Below, piece after piece: positions 1 through 10,145 of a DNA stretch of 58,752 bases; position 1 is the first letter of the stretch; every line of letters starts with the position of its first letter. Made by a program: the position numbers and the translations under genes. This DNA is from Trebouxia sp. TZW2008 (Eukaryota > Chlorophyta > Trebouxiophyceae > Trebouxiales > Trebouxiaceae): contig BDIU01000260.1 in assembly GCA_002118135.1 (NCBI GenBank), positions 1 through 58,752 of the forward strand, written 5' to 3'. A model generated the notes under the pieces. That model did not search any database. It was not told the origin of the DNA and saw only the letters and a list, made by a program, of their open reading frames with translations.

Positions 1-97
1 TCAGTTGATTGAATTAGAGTTTGCCACTTGTGGCACATGCGATTAGACTTGTTGTCTAGCTGAAGCATGTAATATTACACTCTCTCTCTCTCTCTCA
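1..97 (+). repeat. 3' end of a non-LTR retrotransposon with (CT)n tail
   Basis: Terminal segment shared with three other places (about 626-695, 5002-5091 and 5571-5677). It runs through the conserved words 'gaattagagtttgccact' and 'gacttgttgtctagctgaag' and then into a CT run at about 79-96 that ends in CAG. The element starts outside the window. The next copy begins directly after the CT run, so the two are head to tail. That it is a LINE 3' UTR is inferred from its position behind the ORF1 fragments at 124-531 and 4130-5018. Confidence 0.7.
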
Positions 98-700
98 GCC
101 ACCTCAGGGCAAAGGGCATCAGGATGGATGATGATCTGACTCCTGGGCAGATGCAGCAGTGCAGGGGTCTATCTGCAGACTTCCTGCTGCTAAAGACAAG
201 GGGCTACAAGCCATTTTTCAGGGCTGCTGTCCTGAAGTACAAAGATGGTCCTGTGATTAGGGCTTGCGCTCGGGGTGAAGCCAATAAGGTTGTCTCCTCA
301 GCGCCACCACACGCACCTGCTCAGACTCCTGCTGCAGCGCGCAGGCCAGCAGGTTTTGGCATGGCAGGCAGGCCAAAGCCTGTCCGCAGATCAGTGGCTG
401 TAGACCCCACGATAGTGCTTCAGCAGGATGGGATTACCATTTTGCCCGAGGCCCCAAGCAACGTTGCTGCCCCAGTGGTTGATGCTGCTGGGTCTACTTC
501 GATGGCTGTTGATTCCAATGCTAAAGATTGAGGTTGCTTTCCGGTTGTTTCTTAACAACACAAACTTTTTGCTTATCGTGTTCTGTTTTTGTTGTCGCTC
601 ATGACTTACAATGATACAATCACACAATTCAGTTGCTTGAATTACAGTTTGCCACTTGTGGCACATGCGAGTAGACTTGTTGTCTAGCTGAAGCATGTAA
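98..700 (+). mobile_element. 5'-truncated non-LTR retrotransposon copy (ORF1 C-terminus + 3' UTR)
   Basis: This copy begins directly after the CT run of the preceding copy and matches 4492-5070. It carries an open frame at 124-531 (135 codons from ATG) with the motifs MDDDLTPGQM, DFLLLKTRGYKPFFR and AVLKYKDGPVIR. This is the C-terminal part of an ORF1-like protein that is longer in the copy at 4130. It ends in the shared 3' UTR at about 695, where the CT tail is missing. The frame here lacks the frameshift found in the copy at 4540. It is a fragment without reverse transcriptase. Confidence 0.7.
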
Positions 701-923
701 AACCCATGCTCTGGAGGGTCTCTGGATATACGGCAAACAGCAGTAGCGCACACTGAGTCTTTTGACTTGCCATGCTAGTGACCTTCACTTACTGCACATC
801 TGATATTAGTACGAGCTAATACAGTCAATATCTGACGTCACGCTGGTGAAGTCGTCCAATTTAGGAACGAATAAGACAAGTGTATTGTCTGTGATTTTGT
901 AACTCAGTACACAGAGCAGCCAA

Positions 924-3492
924 TCATGACACGGGGATGACATGGACACTCCTGCCCTCATCACTTGTCCATGAATTGACAGCAAAGTCATCAAGATCGC
1001 CTAGCAAATCATTTCCTGCATCCGGCTGCATTGCAGCAATCAACTCGTATCCCCTTTGATACCCAGACATGTGTCCCCCTTGAGACAAACCTCCCCTGGG
1101 TGCATTTCCATATTCTGATGCATCTTCTCGGTGACGCTTGCGAGATGGATTTTCCAAACTATGAGGAATGATCATCATGCCATTTGCATCATCCTCTCCA
1201 GCATCATCTGGAATGCTGGCAACAATCTTCTTGATGAAGTCCCTCATGCTGTCCATGCCATGCAGAAATTGCATCACAATATTGTTACCTGCAAGAAAAT
1301 CAGTAGCATGATAATATCTGCTTTGCAAATTGGATGAGTCGCTCAATACATTAAAGATGGGCTCGTGACACATGATATCAACCAATGGATGCTTTGTTTA
1401 GCAATGAATAAGGCGGCAGTCTTGCACATCACATCTTGTTTTGCTCTTTTATGGCATGCTGTTTCTTGCACAATTGTAGAACAGGAAGGTACTCACCCTT
1501 CTGCTAACCGCCTTAGACGCAAAACATGACGCTTCCGATCCTGTAGAAAGCATTGTGTGACATTGTGTGATTGGAGGTGGTATTGGGTACCTGCTGGCGA
1601 GCTTCCAATGCTGTAGAAAGCAGCGCCTCCGGTCTGCATGTCCGTGATGATCTGCACAAATGGGAACATATTGCAACCTGCCCACAAGTAAAACTCCACC
1701 TCAGCTTGTCTCAGGCCCGTGGCAGTCAAACCCCTCTTCATCTCTACTCCCATGAAGGCTCCAAGTTCAAGCTCACTGCAGGCAGACTTCGCAAGCTCTT
1801 TCTTGCTTACTACTAGCCACCTTTTATAACTGGTCATGGAGGGACACTGCAAGACAATCTGGATGATGAGTACAAAATCGGGACTTCAAGATCCATTTGC
1901 AGATGCAAGCTTTCTGGCTTGCAAATGGTATCAAATGCTCTGCGTTGCGCCAGGTGTGGTTATGTTCCAAAGCATGTGTTTAGGCTCAGGTTCACTGACT
2001 AACGTTGTACAGATGATGATGAAGCTTGCCGCACGTATTGGCGCAATGCCAGGACTACATCATTGCTTCCAGAGATAGGGAATCTCAAAGGAATGTCTGC
2101 TTCGCGCAGGACATGACCTCTGGCATCCCTGAACTTTAGGCCCCTCCTGACCTGAGCCCAATCATTGATTGTCTTAAGATAGTCTGCCGCCTTCTCCACC
2201 TCATATCTCCCATTCCTGAAATGCACTGTGAGCTGCTTGCTGGGTGAACATTAGGATGGAGTGGGCACATTGACAGATGACCACGCAATACCACAAGTAG
2301 CTATCATAAGAAGCAAGTTGTGTTGCATCTGACAAGTAGGACTGTCATTGGAGTTAGTGCATTCTAACTTTAAACCAAATACCACACTATCATTACGACC
2401 TTTACTTGACCTTCAATCAAAAGTCATGCCTGAGGGCCTATCATGCAGCTGACCCATTTTTATATGCTAACATTGCTTGACTCACCAAAAGTCTTCCTCC
2501 TGTTACAAAAGCATCACTCCCAGCGTCCTTTACTTGAAGAATTGTTCTGAACGCCTTTCTGACTTCGCGGAGATCATTCCTGTTCATCTTTGACGCGCAT
2601 CTGGTCTGAGATAGCTTTTCCAAGCAAACCTTGTTGATGGGCTCCAGCAATGCCTCCATGACTTGCTTGAAATCATCTGAGCTTGCTGCAGACATGCAGA
2701 CAAGCTGTACATCTTATGCCACATGCTGTTGCAATGAACGTACAGAGGTACTGTGCAAGAACGCAACTGAAATGTAATGCACCTCTGGTCAACTCTGATC
2801 ACTGCCAGCACGATCTTTGGACAAATGGTGTAACCATGCAAATAGGAGCTGAGGAGGCCGCCTACATGTGAAAGGAGTGTGACAAAGAGACTGGTCAAAT
2901 GCTGAAAGGCAGCCTGCACAAGCTTAGTGAGCTGCAATGACCACTTGGGAATGCAGTTCAAATTCAGTGTACACAAGTGTGAACAATGTACTACGGTAGA
3001 GCGTATTGCATAGCGAAGGGCGCATGGCAGGAGATTGTGCCCAGCATGGTCAGGAGTAGAGGAAGTGACATGTGCAGCAACATGCCCCTTACACCCGCAT
3101 ATGCGATACCAATGACATGGTCTAGCCTCTTGCATGCATTCTGCAAGACAGGATTTTGGACAGCAAAGTCTCAATTTGCAAACAAGCTTTATGGTCTGAA
3201 GGCTGCACTGACAGCAGACTGGCTTGTCTCAGCAAAGATTGCTACAGCTTCTGAACTTATTGTTTTTGTTGGCAATGAATAGAAACAGCAGGGGGTCAAG
3301 CTGACCTGTTGTTTGCGCTCGTAAAAGGATCAGCTCCTTCTCACCCAGCTGCTCCAGCTGCTTCCGCCAGAATGCTACAGCCTTTTCATCTTCTGTGGCT
3401 TCCGCGGTACGAAGTTCCTGCTTGGCCTGCTGTATGTCTGCTTGCACATCGTCTCTTTCCTTCTGCAGCTGCGACTGACTCAGGCCTGACAT
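924..3492 (-). CDS. Unknown protein with N-terminal coiled coil, five exons
   Basis: Exons 3492-3306, 2685-2486, 2232-2035, 1846-1591 and 1288-924 join in frame into 401 codons plus stop, each with GT donor and AG acceptor. I do not recognise the family. Residues about 5-62 are a charged, heptad-like helix rich in Q, E and K (for example QLQKERDDVQADIQQAKQEL), suggesting a coiled coil. The middle is mixed alpha/beta in composition and contains EVEFYLWAGCNMFPFVQIIT. The C-terminus is acidic and glycine-rich with a basic patch SRKRHRED that could be a nuclear signal. There is no signal peptide or clear membrane segment. It lies between LINE fragments on both sides, so it could be a member of a transposon-associated multigene family or a captured host gene. 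The splice model is consistent in phase throughout, which argues for a real gene. Confidence 0.68.
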
Positions 3493-3876
3493 CCTGCACC
3501 ATCACAGACAGGATACCGTTTCAAGGTGCGGACACACACTACCACACTCAGCCCACAGCTGCCATCTTGAGCACGCCTTTGAACTGTGGGTGACTTGCTA
3601 TACCGTGCGCAATCCGCAACACTTTGCTGGCCAAGGCTTGCACGCCGTGCGTGGACAGCATCCTAGTGTTGCAGAGGCGTTCCCGCTTGCTTGCCACAGG
3701 TCATAGGTTCACCACGTGCGCCGGTCAGGCGATAAACTCTTGGGGTAAGCACTGCGTATCAGTCACTGTCTGTCAAGGTCCCGCACGTAGCGCCCAAGCT
3801 GCAAACGGCAAGAGAGAACAAACAGAACAGGGCTTCAGGCACTAGTAGTGCCGCACTACCACGTGCCCGTTCTGGT
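3493..3876. other. Upstream region of the unknown gene, no gene seen
   Basis: About 380 bases between the ATG at 3492 (minus strand) and the next retrotransposon copy. It is GC-rich with short ORFs on both strands that lack splice support or recognisable motifs. It probably holds the promoter of the minus-strand gene. Confidence 0.4.
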
Positions 3877-5091
3877 TGTACGATGAAATTGTGTAAAATT
3901 ACACTCTCTCTCTATCTCTCTCAGTCTGAGCCAGGCGACACGACCGCTGGCAGGCCTAAGCCCGCCCGTAAGACAACCGGGAGGTACTGGGGAAGGTAGC
4001 GCAGGCAGGGCGGGAGATCGAGGCTCGTGAGCATGCATCTCGCTCACCAAGCGCACCACGCTCGCGTCAGCCGGCGCAGCCAGCGCAGTCAGCTTCAAAG
4101 TCCGTGCTGACCCGTGTGTCACTGTCCTGGTGAACAAGATCCAACAGCTGGAGACGCAGCTGGGTCGTGCTAACGCCCGTGCGGATCGGATACAGCAGGA
4201 TCTTCAACAGTTCCAAGGCTCCCAGGAAAAGCAGACAGAGAGCATGATCAGGCAGTCCAAGCGCAAGAACGTGGTTGTTTTTGGAGTTGCCGAGTCAGTG
4301 GCGCTCGGTACAGCTACCGGCCTGGTTGCACACATGACACAGCTGCTCTCAGAGGGTGCGCCTCGTGAGGTTCGAATCAGCAGAGCTTTTCGCCTGGGCA
4401 AGTGGAGGGCAGATCAGGCAAAGCCAAGGGCCATCTTGGTGGAGCTACAGTCAGTTGCTGCCAAGCATTGTGCCTACAAAGCGTCTAGCCACCTCAGGGC
4501 AAAGAGCATCAAGATGGATGATGATCTGACTCCTGGGCAGATGGTAGCGCAGGGGTCTATCTGCAGCCTTCCTGTTGCTAAAGACAAGGGGCTGCAAGCC
4601 CTTTTTCAGGGCTGCTGTCCTGAAGTACAAAGATGGTCCTGTGATTAGGACTTGCGCTCGGGGTGAAGCCAATAAGGTTGCGCCACCACATGCACCTGCC
4701 CAGACTCCTGCTGCAGCGCGCAGGCCAGCAGGTTTTGGCATGGCAGGCAGGCCAAAGCCCGTCCGCAGATCAGTGGCTGTAGACCCCACGATAGCGCTTC
4801 AGCAGGCTGGGATTACCATTTTGCCCGAGGCCCCAAGCAATGTTGCTGTCCCAGTTGTTGATGTTGCTAGCTCTACTTCAATGGTTCCAATGCTAACGCT
4901 TGAGATTGCTTTCCGGTTGTTTCTTAACAACACAAATTTTTTTGCTTGTCGTGTTCTGCTTTTGTTGTCGCTCGTGACTTACAATGGAACAATCACACAA
5001 TTCAGTTGCTTGAATTAGAGTTTGCCACTTGTGATGCGATTAGACTTGTTGTCTAGCTGAAGCCTGTAAGATTACTCTCTCTCTCTCTTTT
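3877..5091 (+). mobile_element. Non-LTR retrotransposon copy with ORF1 and (CT)n tail
   Basis: The copy starts after another remnant of the tail (tgtaaaattacac followed by a CT run at about 3901-3924 ending in CAG). It carries an ORF1-like coding region, a 3' UTR matching 540-695 and a terminal CT run at about 5075-5089. No endonuclease or reverse transcriptase is present between ORF1 and the tail, so it is internally deleted or represents a non-autonomous derivative. The same 3' UTR recurs at 1-97, 600-695 and 5571-5677. Confidence 0.72.
4130..5018 (+). pseudogene. Retrotransposon ORF1-like protein, frameshifted
   Basis: One frame (4130-4648) gives a coiled-coil start (KIQQLETQLGRANARADRIQ) followed by KRKNVVVFGVAES, AFRLGKW and KPRAILVEL. 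These are typical of LINE ORF1-like RNA-binding proteins. The frame continues into MDDDLTPGQM and then runs off at a frameshift near 4540. The natural continuation (LKTRGCKPFFR, AVLKYKDGPVIR, FGMAGRPKPVRRS) is in the frame at 4575-5018. The copy at 124-531 reads through the same point without a break, which shows that this copy is damaged. The frame before 4130 is open upstream without an ATG, and a second shift near 4110 is likely. Such proteins bind the element RNA during target-primed insertion. Confidence 0.65.
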
Positions 5092-5489
5092 GGCCTGCCG
5101 TCAGGCGCCATTTCCCAAAATTGAGGTGGCATTCGCTTTTCGCACGTGGGGTCCATGCTCTCTAATACATCAAGTACTAGAATATCTGCAAATCTTTCGT
5201 CGCTCCTTCGATCGATTCTAGAGAATTAACACCGTGACCGGCTGAGCAGGCTTGGAACGATCAGCCGGCCGGTACAGCATAGCCGTAAGGCTATTTATAA
5301 CCAGAGTAAGCAACGCAGGTGTCCGTGTCAAGGCACGCGCAAAAACACTGCCGCAAGCACTCACCAGCCCGCTATACCTCGAAAATACTGGTTGTGCTGT
5401 CGGCATATGTATGCAAATTAGCCACTTTCATCAAAAGCCCCACAGATGCATGTTCCAAGATCTCCTAACCCACGGCAGGCACGACCATT
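5092..5489. other. Between retrotransposon copies, no gene seen
   Basis: About 400 bases without a supported gene. It holds a short GC hairpin (ggcctgccgtcaggcgcc, 5092-5109) immediately after the CT tail and a TATA-like word (ctatttataacc, about 5290). It may be an unrelated insertion or flank. Confidence 0.3.
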
Positions 5490-5677
5490 TATGGTTGTTT
5501 TCCACTCGTTGTTGTCGCTCATGACTTACGATGATACAATCACTTGCAGTCACCAGCAACAACCACACGATCCAGTTGCTTGAATTAGAGTTTGCCACTT
5601 GTGGCACATGCGATTAGACTTGTTGTCTAGCTGAAGCATGCAAAATTACTCTCTCTCTCTCTCTCTCTCTGTCTCAG
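5490..5677 (+). mobile_element. 3'-end-only retrotransposon copy with long (CT)n tail
   Basis: It matches the last 180 bases of the element (gttgtcgctcatgactta onward) with a short internal insertion near 5544-5562. It ends in the longest CT run of the window (5647-5672) followed by gtctcag. Strong 5' truncation is the normal outcome of target-primed reverse transcription. Confidence 0.7.
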
Positions 5678-7086
5678 ATGCTCAAGAGCGCTTCATTTGC
5701 ATGCGCTCCTACATGCCGCATATGAAACATTTTCGACCCAAGTCCATAAGCAGAGCACCATACGCGGCATGAGGGCCTTGCGAAAGTTTCTTAGACTACC
5801 TCAGGGTCTGAAGCAGCCTGGTGAAACTGCTCATGCAGCTGGTGTAGCAGCGCAACAGTTCTAGGCTCTTTCCTGGTCATCTGGAATAGGGCTGCAATGG
5901 CAAGATACAGCATGCCTTGTGCCTGTTATAGTGCAGCAGCTGCTGCTTGCGGGCCCATTGAAAGGAGCCAATTTGCTGAAGATGAACGTATTGTACGCAC
6001 ACTACTACCATGGTGACTATCAAACCTCTGACACATAAATTACATTAAAATTTGACTGAGAAGCGATGTAAACGAAACAAAGCTGAACAATCAGTTGCCA
6101 AAGAATTGCTAAGTAAGCTTTACTTGCATCAAACTTTATGACACGCTGTGTGTGATTGCAGATCAGTGTTGCAGCCCATGCTTGCACCATCACTTCTTGT
6201 CACCTTCACTTCAACCTATGTCATGAGTCAACATCTGCCCAGCTGCACGCTTCATCCTTGCTTTACTTGTATCTTGAAGTCCAGTTGCTAAGACTCAATC
6301 TCTGATGATTGCCCCTCAACAGTTTGCCTGCAGTTGTACTGTGGGCAAACTCTGCTGAGACAAAGTGGTCTTGCTGTGAAGAGTCAACTCGACTGAAGTG
6401 GATCCCTGCTACAAGACAGTGATACAGTCGTATTGAGTGTCATCTCCTTGGGCACACAAAGAGCTGTAGTCCGCAATGGCAGCATAGCAGCCTCTGCAAT
6501 GTCCTCAGCCTCAAGCGATCTATCATGATTGAATTTGCACTGCCCTGCAGCAGACCAGCAAACGAATGCATTCCAAATTGCCTCTTTGAGGAGGTATTGT
6601 GTCTACTAGCAGTCATCACAACACAAACGCTCATAAAGCAGCACGGCTATCTCGGTCATTGCAGTGGCCACTGGGCCTGGATGTATGAGCACCACCTTCA
6701 CATTGCTGCTCCGCAAAGCCTGCATAATCAATAGTCATTCTCACAACATGTGTGGATGCCATCCTTGAAACGACGCGTTTGCATCTAAACAGTAACTTCT
6801 GTCCAAGGAGGGATCATGCCTTTGCGTGCTTGCTATGTGCCACTCATCTGTCATCTCTGGAACAATATGCAATCATCAGTCTGGCAGCAATGCACACACA
6901 GTGCCTGCATGTTCAATGGCTGATCATGCAAATATCGCAACAGGAACAAAGACAGGTACAGTGCAAGCTGAGTACGGATGATCAGCTGCTGCTTGGAATT
7001 GGGAGCATGAGCTCATCAATACAAACACTGACTGCAACTGCAGTCATGTGTGATCGCTGCCCTCTGTCTTTGCCTCACAACATGCA
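5678..7086. other. Unassigned region, no gene seen
   Basis: About 1.4 kb with only short ORFs on both strands and no recognisable domain, splice-linked exons or terminal repeats. It separates the retrotransposon nest from the SDR pseudogene. Confidence 0.35.
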
Positions 7087-9072
7087 TTAAGGACCCATAA
7101 TGATGGTGGGAAGATGCAATGCTAGCGTCGACGTAAACTTCAATGACCTGCTTTTGCAAGGCTTCAGCTTGCATCTAGACTCTGGTGTTACCTCATAGTT
7201 GCTGAGGCTCCATCCCCTGAGGCCCCACTTAGTGGCAGCATACATCCCCTGACCTCCCATCCCTGCCTCAGCTGCAATGGATCCGATGTTGATGATCAAC
7301 CCGCTCTGCAAGGCAAATATGGACAAAGTCAGCAGTAAGGTAACTCAATGTTCATGATGGAGTTACCCCTGGAATTACCCTGCAAGGCAAACATGAAAGA
7401 AAGACTGAGTTCATAGCTTGTGTCCTAGTCAGGTATGGACCCACAAGCATACTCTGGATGTGGCTAGACTGTGACTCAAAAGGTGACGTTGTGCTCAGGG
7501 CTTATCTGGATTTCATTTTATTGATGCATGCTCTGTCATTTCAGACATATGCCGAGAGTAATTGCAGCAGCCGGTTCTGACAGCATGCTGGCTGCCAGCC
7601 TGCCAGTTGCCAGCTGCATGCAAACTTTGCAGGGCACCTTGCATACAGTCAGTAGATGTACAAAATCGATCTCATGCCAACCAATAGCACTGCAGATTTT
7701 GACGAGCAATACAAAGTACAGATAGTGTGGTCACCTTTTGGTCTGCCATGCCTTTGGCAAATGCTTTGTGTCAGCAACATAGGCGCTCTTAGGTTCAGGT
7801 GGATTGCTACTTCCCACTCCTTGGAGTCACCTGGAAATGCAAAATGACATACAGATCATAACACATGCGCAACCAGCATCAGCCGCTTGCTTGTGCGTTC
7901 ATCACATCTAGCTAAAACGGTTCTGGTCTTGCATAGCATATAGGTAGCCACTATACATGAGACTAGCACATGACTGCACATCAAGCCAATTCTGCAAGGC
8001 CTTAGCCTTTGCGCGACTCAATGGGCATTTGTTGTTACAACAAGCACTTAGCAAATGATGTACAAGGCCCGCCATACGTATGCCATGAACATGGCTTGTG
8101 CATGTTAAATAATGACAGGAGATGAACACAACTACGATGACTTTAAATGATGTACTTCTGCACCAAGACATGTCCAATCTTGTTGTCCCTGTCCGTTTTG
8201 TGTTGACTGTGTTGAGGCGGATGTGTTGAGGCAGAAGGTCTACCTTCAATAGATCCACTGCCTGATAGTGTGCCTATGCCAGCATTGTTAACCAGAACGT
8301 CTCACAGTCTGGTATTTGGCTAACTCATCATCAGCAAAATTGCGCACTTGGGATGATTCAGACAGGTCCACGCCATGGTCATCAACTTCTGGAGCGCCTT
8401 TAGATTTGCACCTGGAAGCTGTCTGCAAAGGCAGGCAATGTTCACAGCAATCACAGGCAGCAGTGTTCCCAAAAAGTGCTTGACAGTATGGGTGCGTGGA
8501 GCTTTTTGCTAGGTGGTAAACATGCTGCTGAGGACAGCAATCTTTGCTGGATTCTGTCACGCCACATTGCTTGCAAATAAGCAACGAAGTCCTCACTCAC
8601 ACGGGCCACAAGTGCTGCAAGCTTGGCACACCACAAATGGGTTTGAATGCAGGCTCATGTATCATATGGGCCAACAACTGGAATGAGCCACATGACTACC
8701 AGCAAGTCGACCTGCTCAAGTTCTTACCTTGGTGTTGCTGTCAGTATGAGTGTGAATCCTTCAGCAGCATACTCAGCGATGGCAACACCAATGCCTCTGC
8801 TCTGCCGCCTCCAGTGATGACTCAGAAAGATGACAAAATGGGATAGCTGACCACAATCATGGCACGCGCGTTGAATTCAGGGACTCAGTGGTCATACCTT
8901 GCCAGCAGTTGCATCGGTGGCGTCCTTAGCTCCCTTTTTGATAGTTTGACCTGGACATGCCGGTCAAGGTGAAGCAGTGCCGAACCTGATGCGATTCAAG
9001 AGGCTGCATCGGCGCCTATCGCTTACCCGCAGCGCTTGCAGCATCCTTTGCTTGCTTCAGGATAGCGGACAT
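7087..9072 (-). pseudogene. Short-chain dehydrogenase/reductase pseudogene, introns retained
   Basis: Exon-like blocks with good splice sites lie at 9072-9027, 8950-8898, 8846-8728, 8411-8244, 7830-7735, 7305-7192 and 7147-7087. Together they follow the SDR order: an alanine- and lysine-rich leader (KQAKDAASAAG, KKGAKDATDATAGK), the Gly motif region (RGIGVAIAEYAAEG), HGVDLSESSQVRNFADD, LVNNAGIG, WEVAIHLNLRAPMLLTQ, INIGSIAAEAG and the catalytic YAATK. Three breaks interrupt it. The bases for ITGGGR at about 8800-8820 are out of frame with the RGIG that follows. One extra base precedes the LVNNAG block near 8301. One extra base sits in QRMADQK near 7750. No normal C-terminus follows. The retained introns exclude a processed copy. 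The lesions could be assembly errors, but three in one gene make decay more likely. Confidence 0.75.
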
Positions 9073-10145
9073 GCTGGACGAGCTTTCACACCGCTGGGCA
9101 GTGATCTTGAGTCACTTTCGGATTGTTCGCGAATTCAGACGAATTCGGAAAGCTTGTATGTATGCAGAAGCTCTCTCACAAATGTACAAGGTCGACTGAT
9201 TTCTGTCGTCACAATGCCAAACGCTGTGCTGTGAGGTTGCAGGAGAGCAGGTACAAGCATGTGAGCGTTGACCTAAAGGACCAGTGCAGAGCATGACAAT
9301 GCTGAGCGAGCTCTCGAAGATGAAACGTCGTTTTGTGATGTTGGAAGAAGAGAGAGAGAATATTTTTAATTTTAATTTTAATAATAATAATAAGAATAGA
9401 CGCTGCAACAACTTCGACAGACAAGCAGCAGCAATGCATGCTTACGACGGGCTGCACGTCGGCATGCTCTGCAGTGAGATATGCCTGTTTGCAGAGCAAC
9501 TTCATTAAACAAGCCTTACAATAGACTTGCAGGCTTCTGCTAATGTGCTTTCGTTTGTGTACACATCGTGCACTCGAAATAGCTTTCCCAAATTTTGTGT
9601 TTGCTTCAGGGCACTGTGTCTATCCTGACGGATACTTCAAGCTATTGGAGCAATGAAGCAGATGCGTCAGTCCTTCAAAACATGAGTGCTCATTAGCTGC
9701 ACATATGAGCAAGCATGCACTTCAATCTGCTGCAGTAGGATGCTGATACCCTCATGTCACTGCAACAAACAATAAGCTGCATAGCACCAATGCCATGCAG
9801 CACCTGTAGCATATAATGTGGCATCCGTCCTTCTGCTTTGCTGGCAAACTTACATCAACCATTGACCTGACTAAAAACCTTCACACTCTGTGTGATACAG
9901 GCTGACTTTGCTCTGCCTCACACGCCGTAAAAGCTGACAAAAGTCATCTGCATGTTCGTAGCAAAGGACAAGGTACCAGCAGACTCTACTGTAATGCTCT
10001 ACCCAGTTGCAATGGCTGACTGCATAGGCCTATGACACTCAGACATTGCAAAAGGTCAAAATTGACACCACCCAACTGCAATTGCTGATTGCATGACAGC
10101 ACTGCTGAGTGCTGAGTGCAGGGGGCACCCAGGCACTGCAAGCAA
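9073..10145. other. Intergenic region with an echo of the downstream gene's 3' end
   Basis: There is no gene. An AT-rich run with AAT repeats lies at about 9359-9397. At about 10003-10069 a stretch (cccagttgcaatggctgact ... tgacacca) resembles 10073-10158, the latter covering the stop codon of the glycosyltransferase gene. This is a direct duplication of the gene's 3' end. A TTACA word (TGTAA on the minus strand) at 9850-9854 may serve as polyadenylation signal for that gene. Confidence 0.4.

Noticed and set aside
4371..4380. ggttcgaatc as the T-loop of a tRNA gene
   Set aside because: It lies within the retrotransposon ORF1 frame, and no matching acceptor or anticodon arms surround it.
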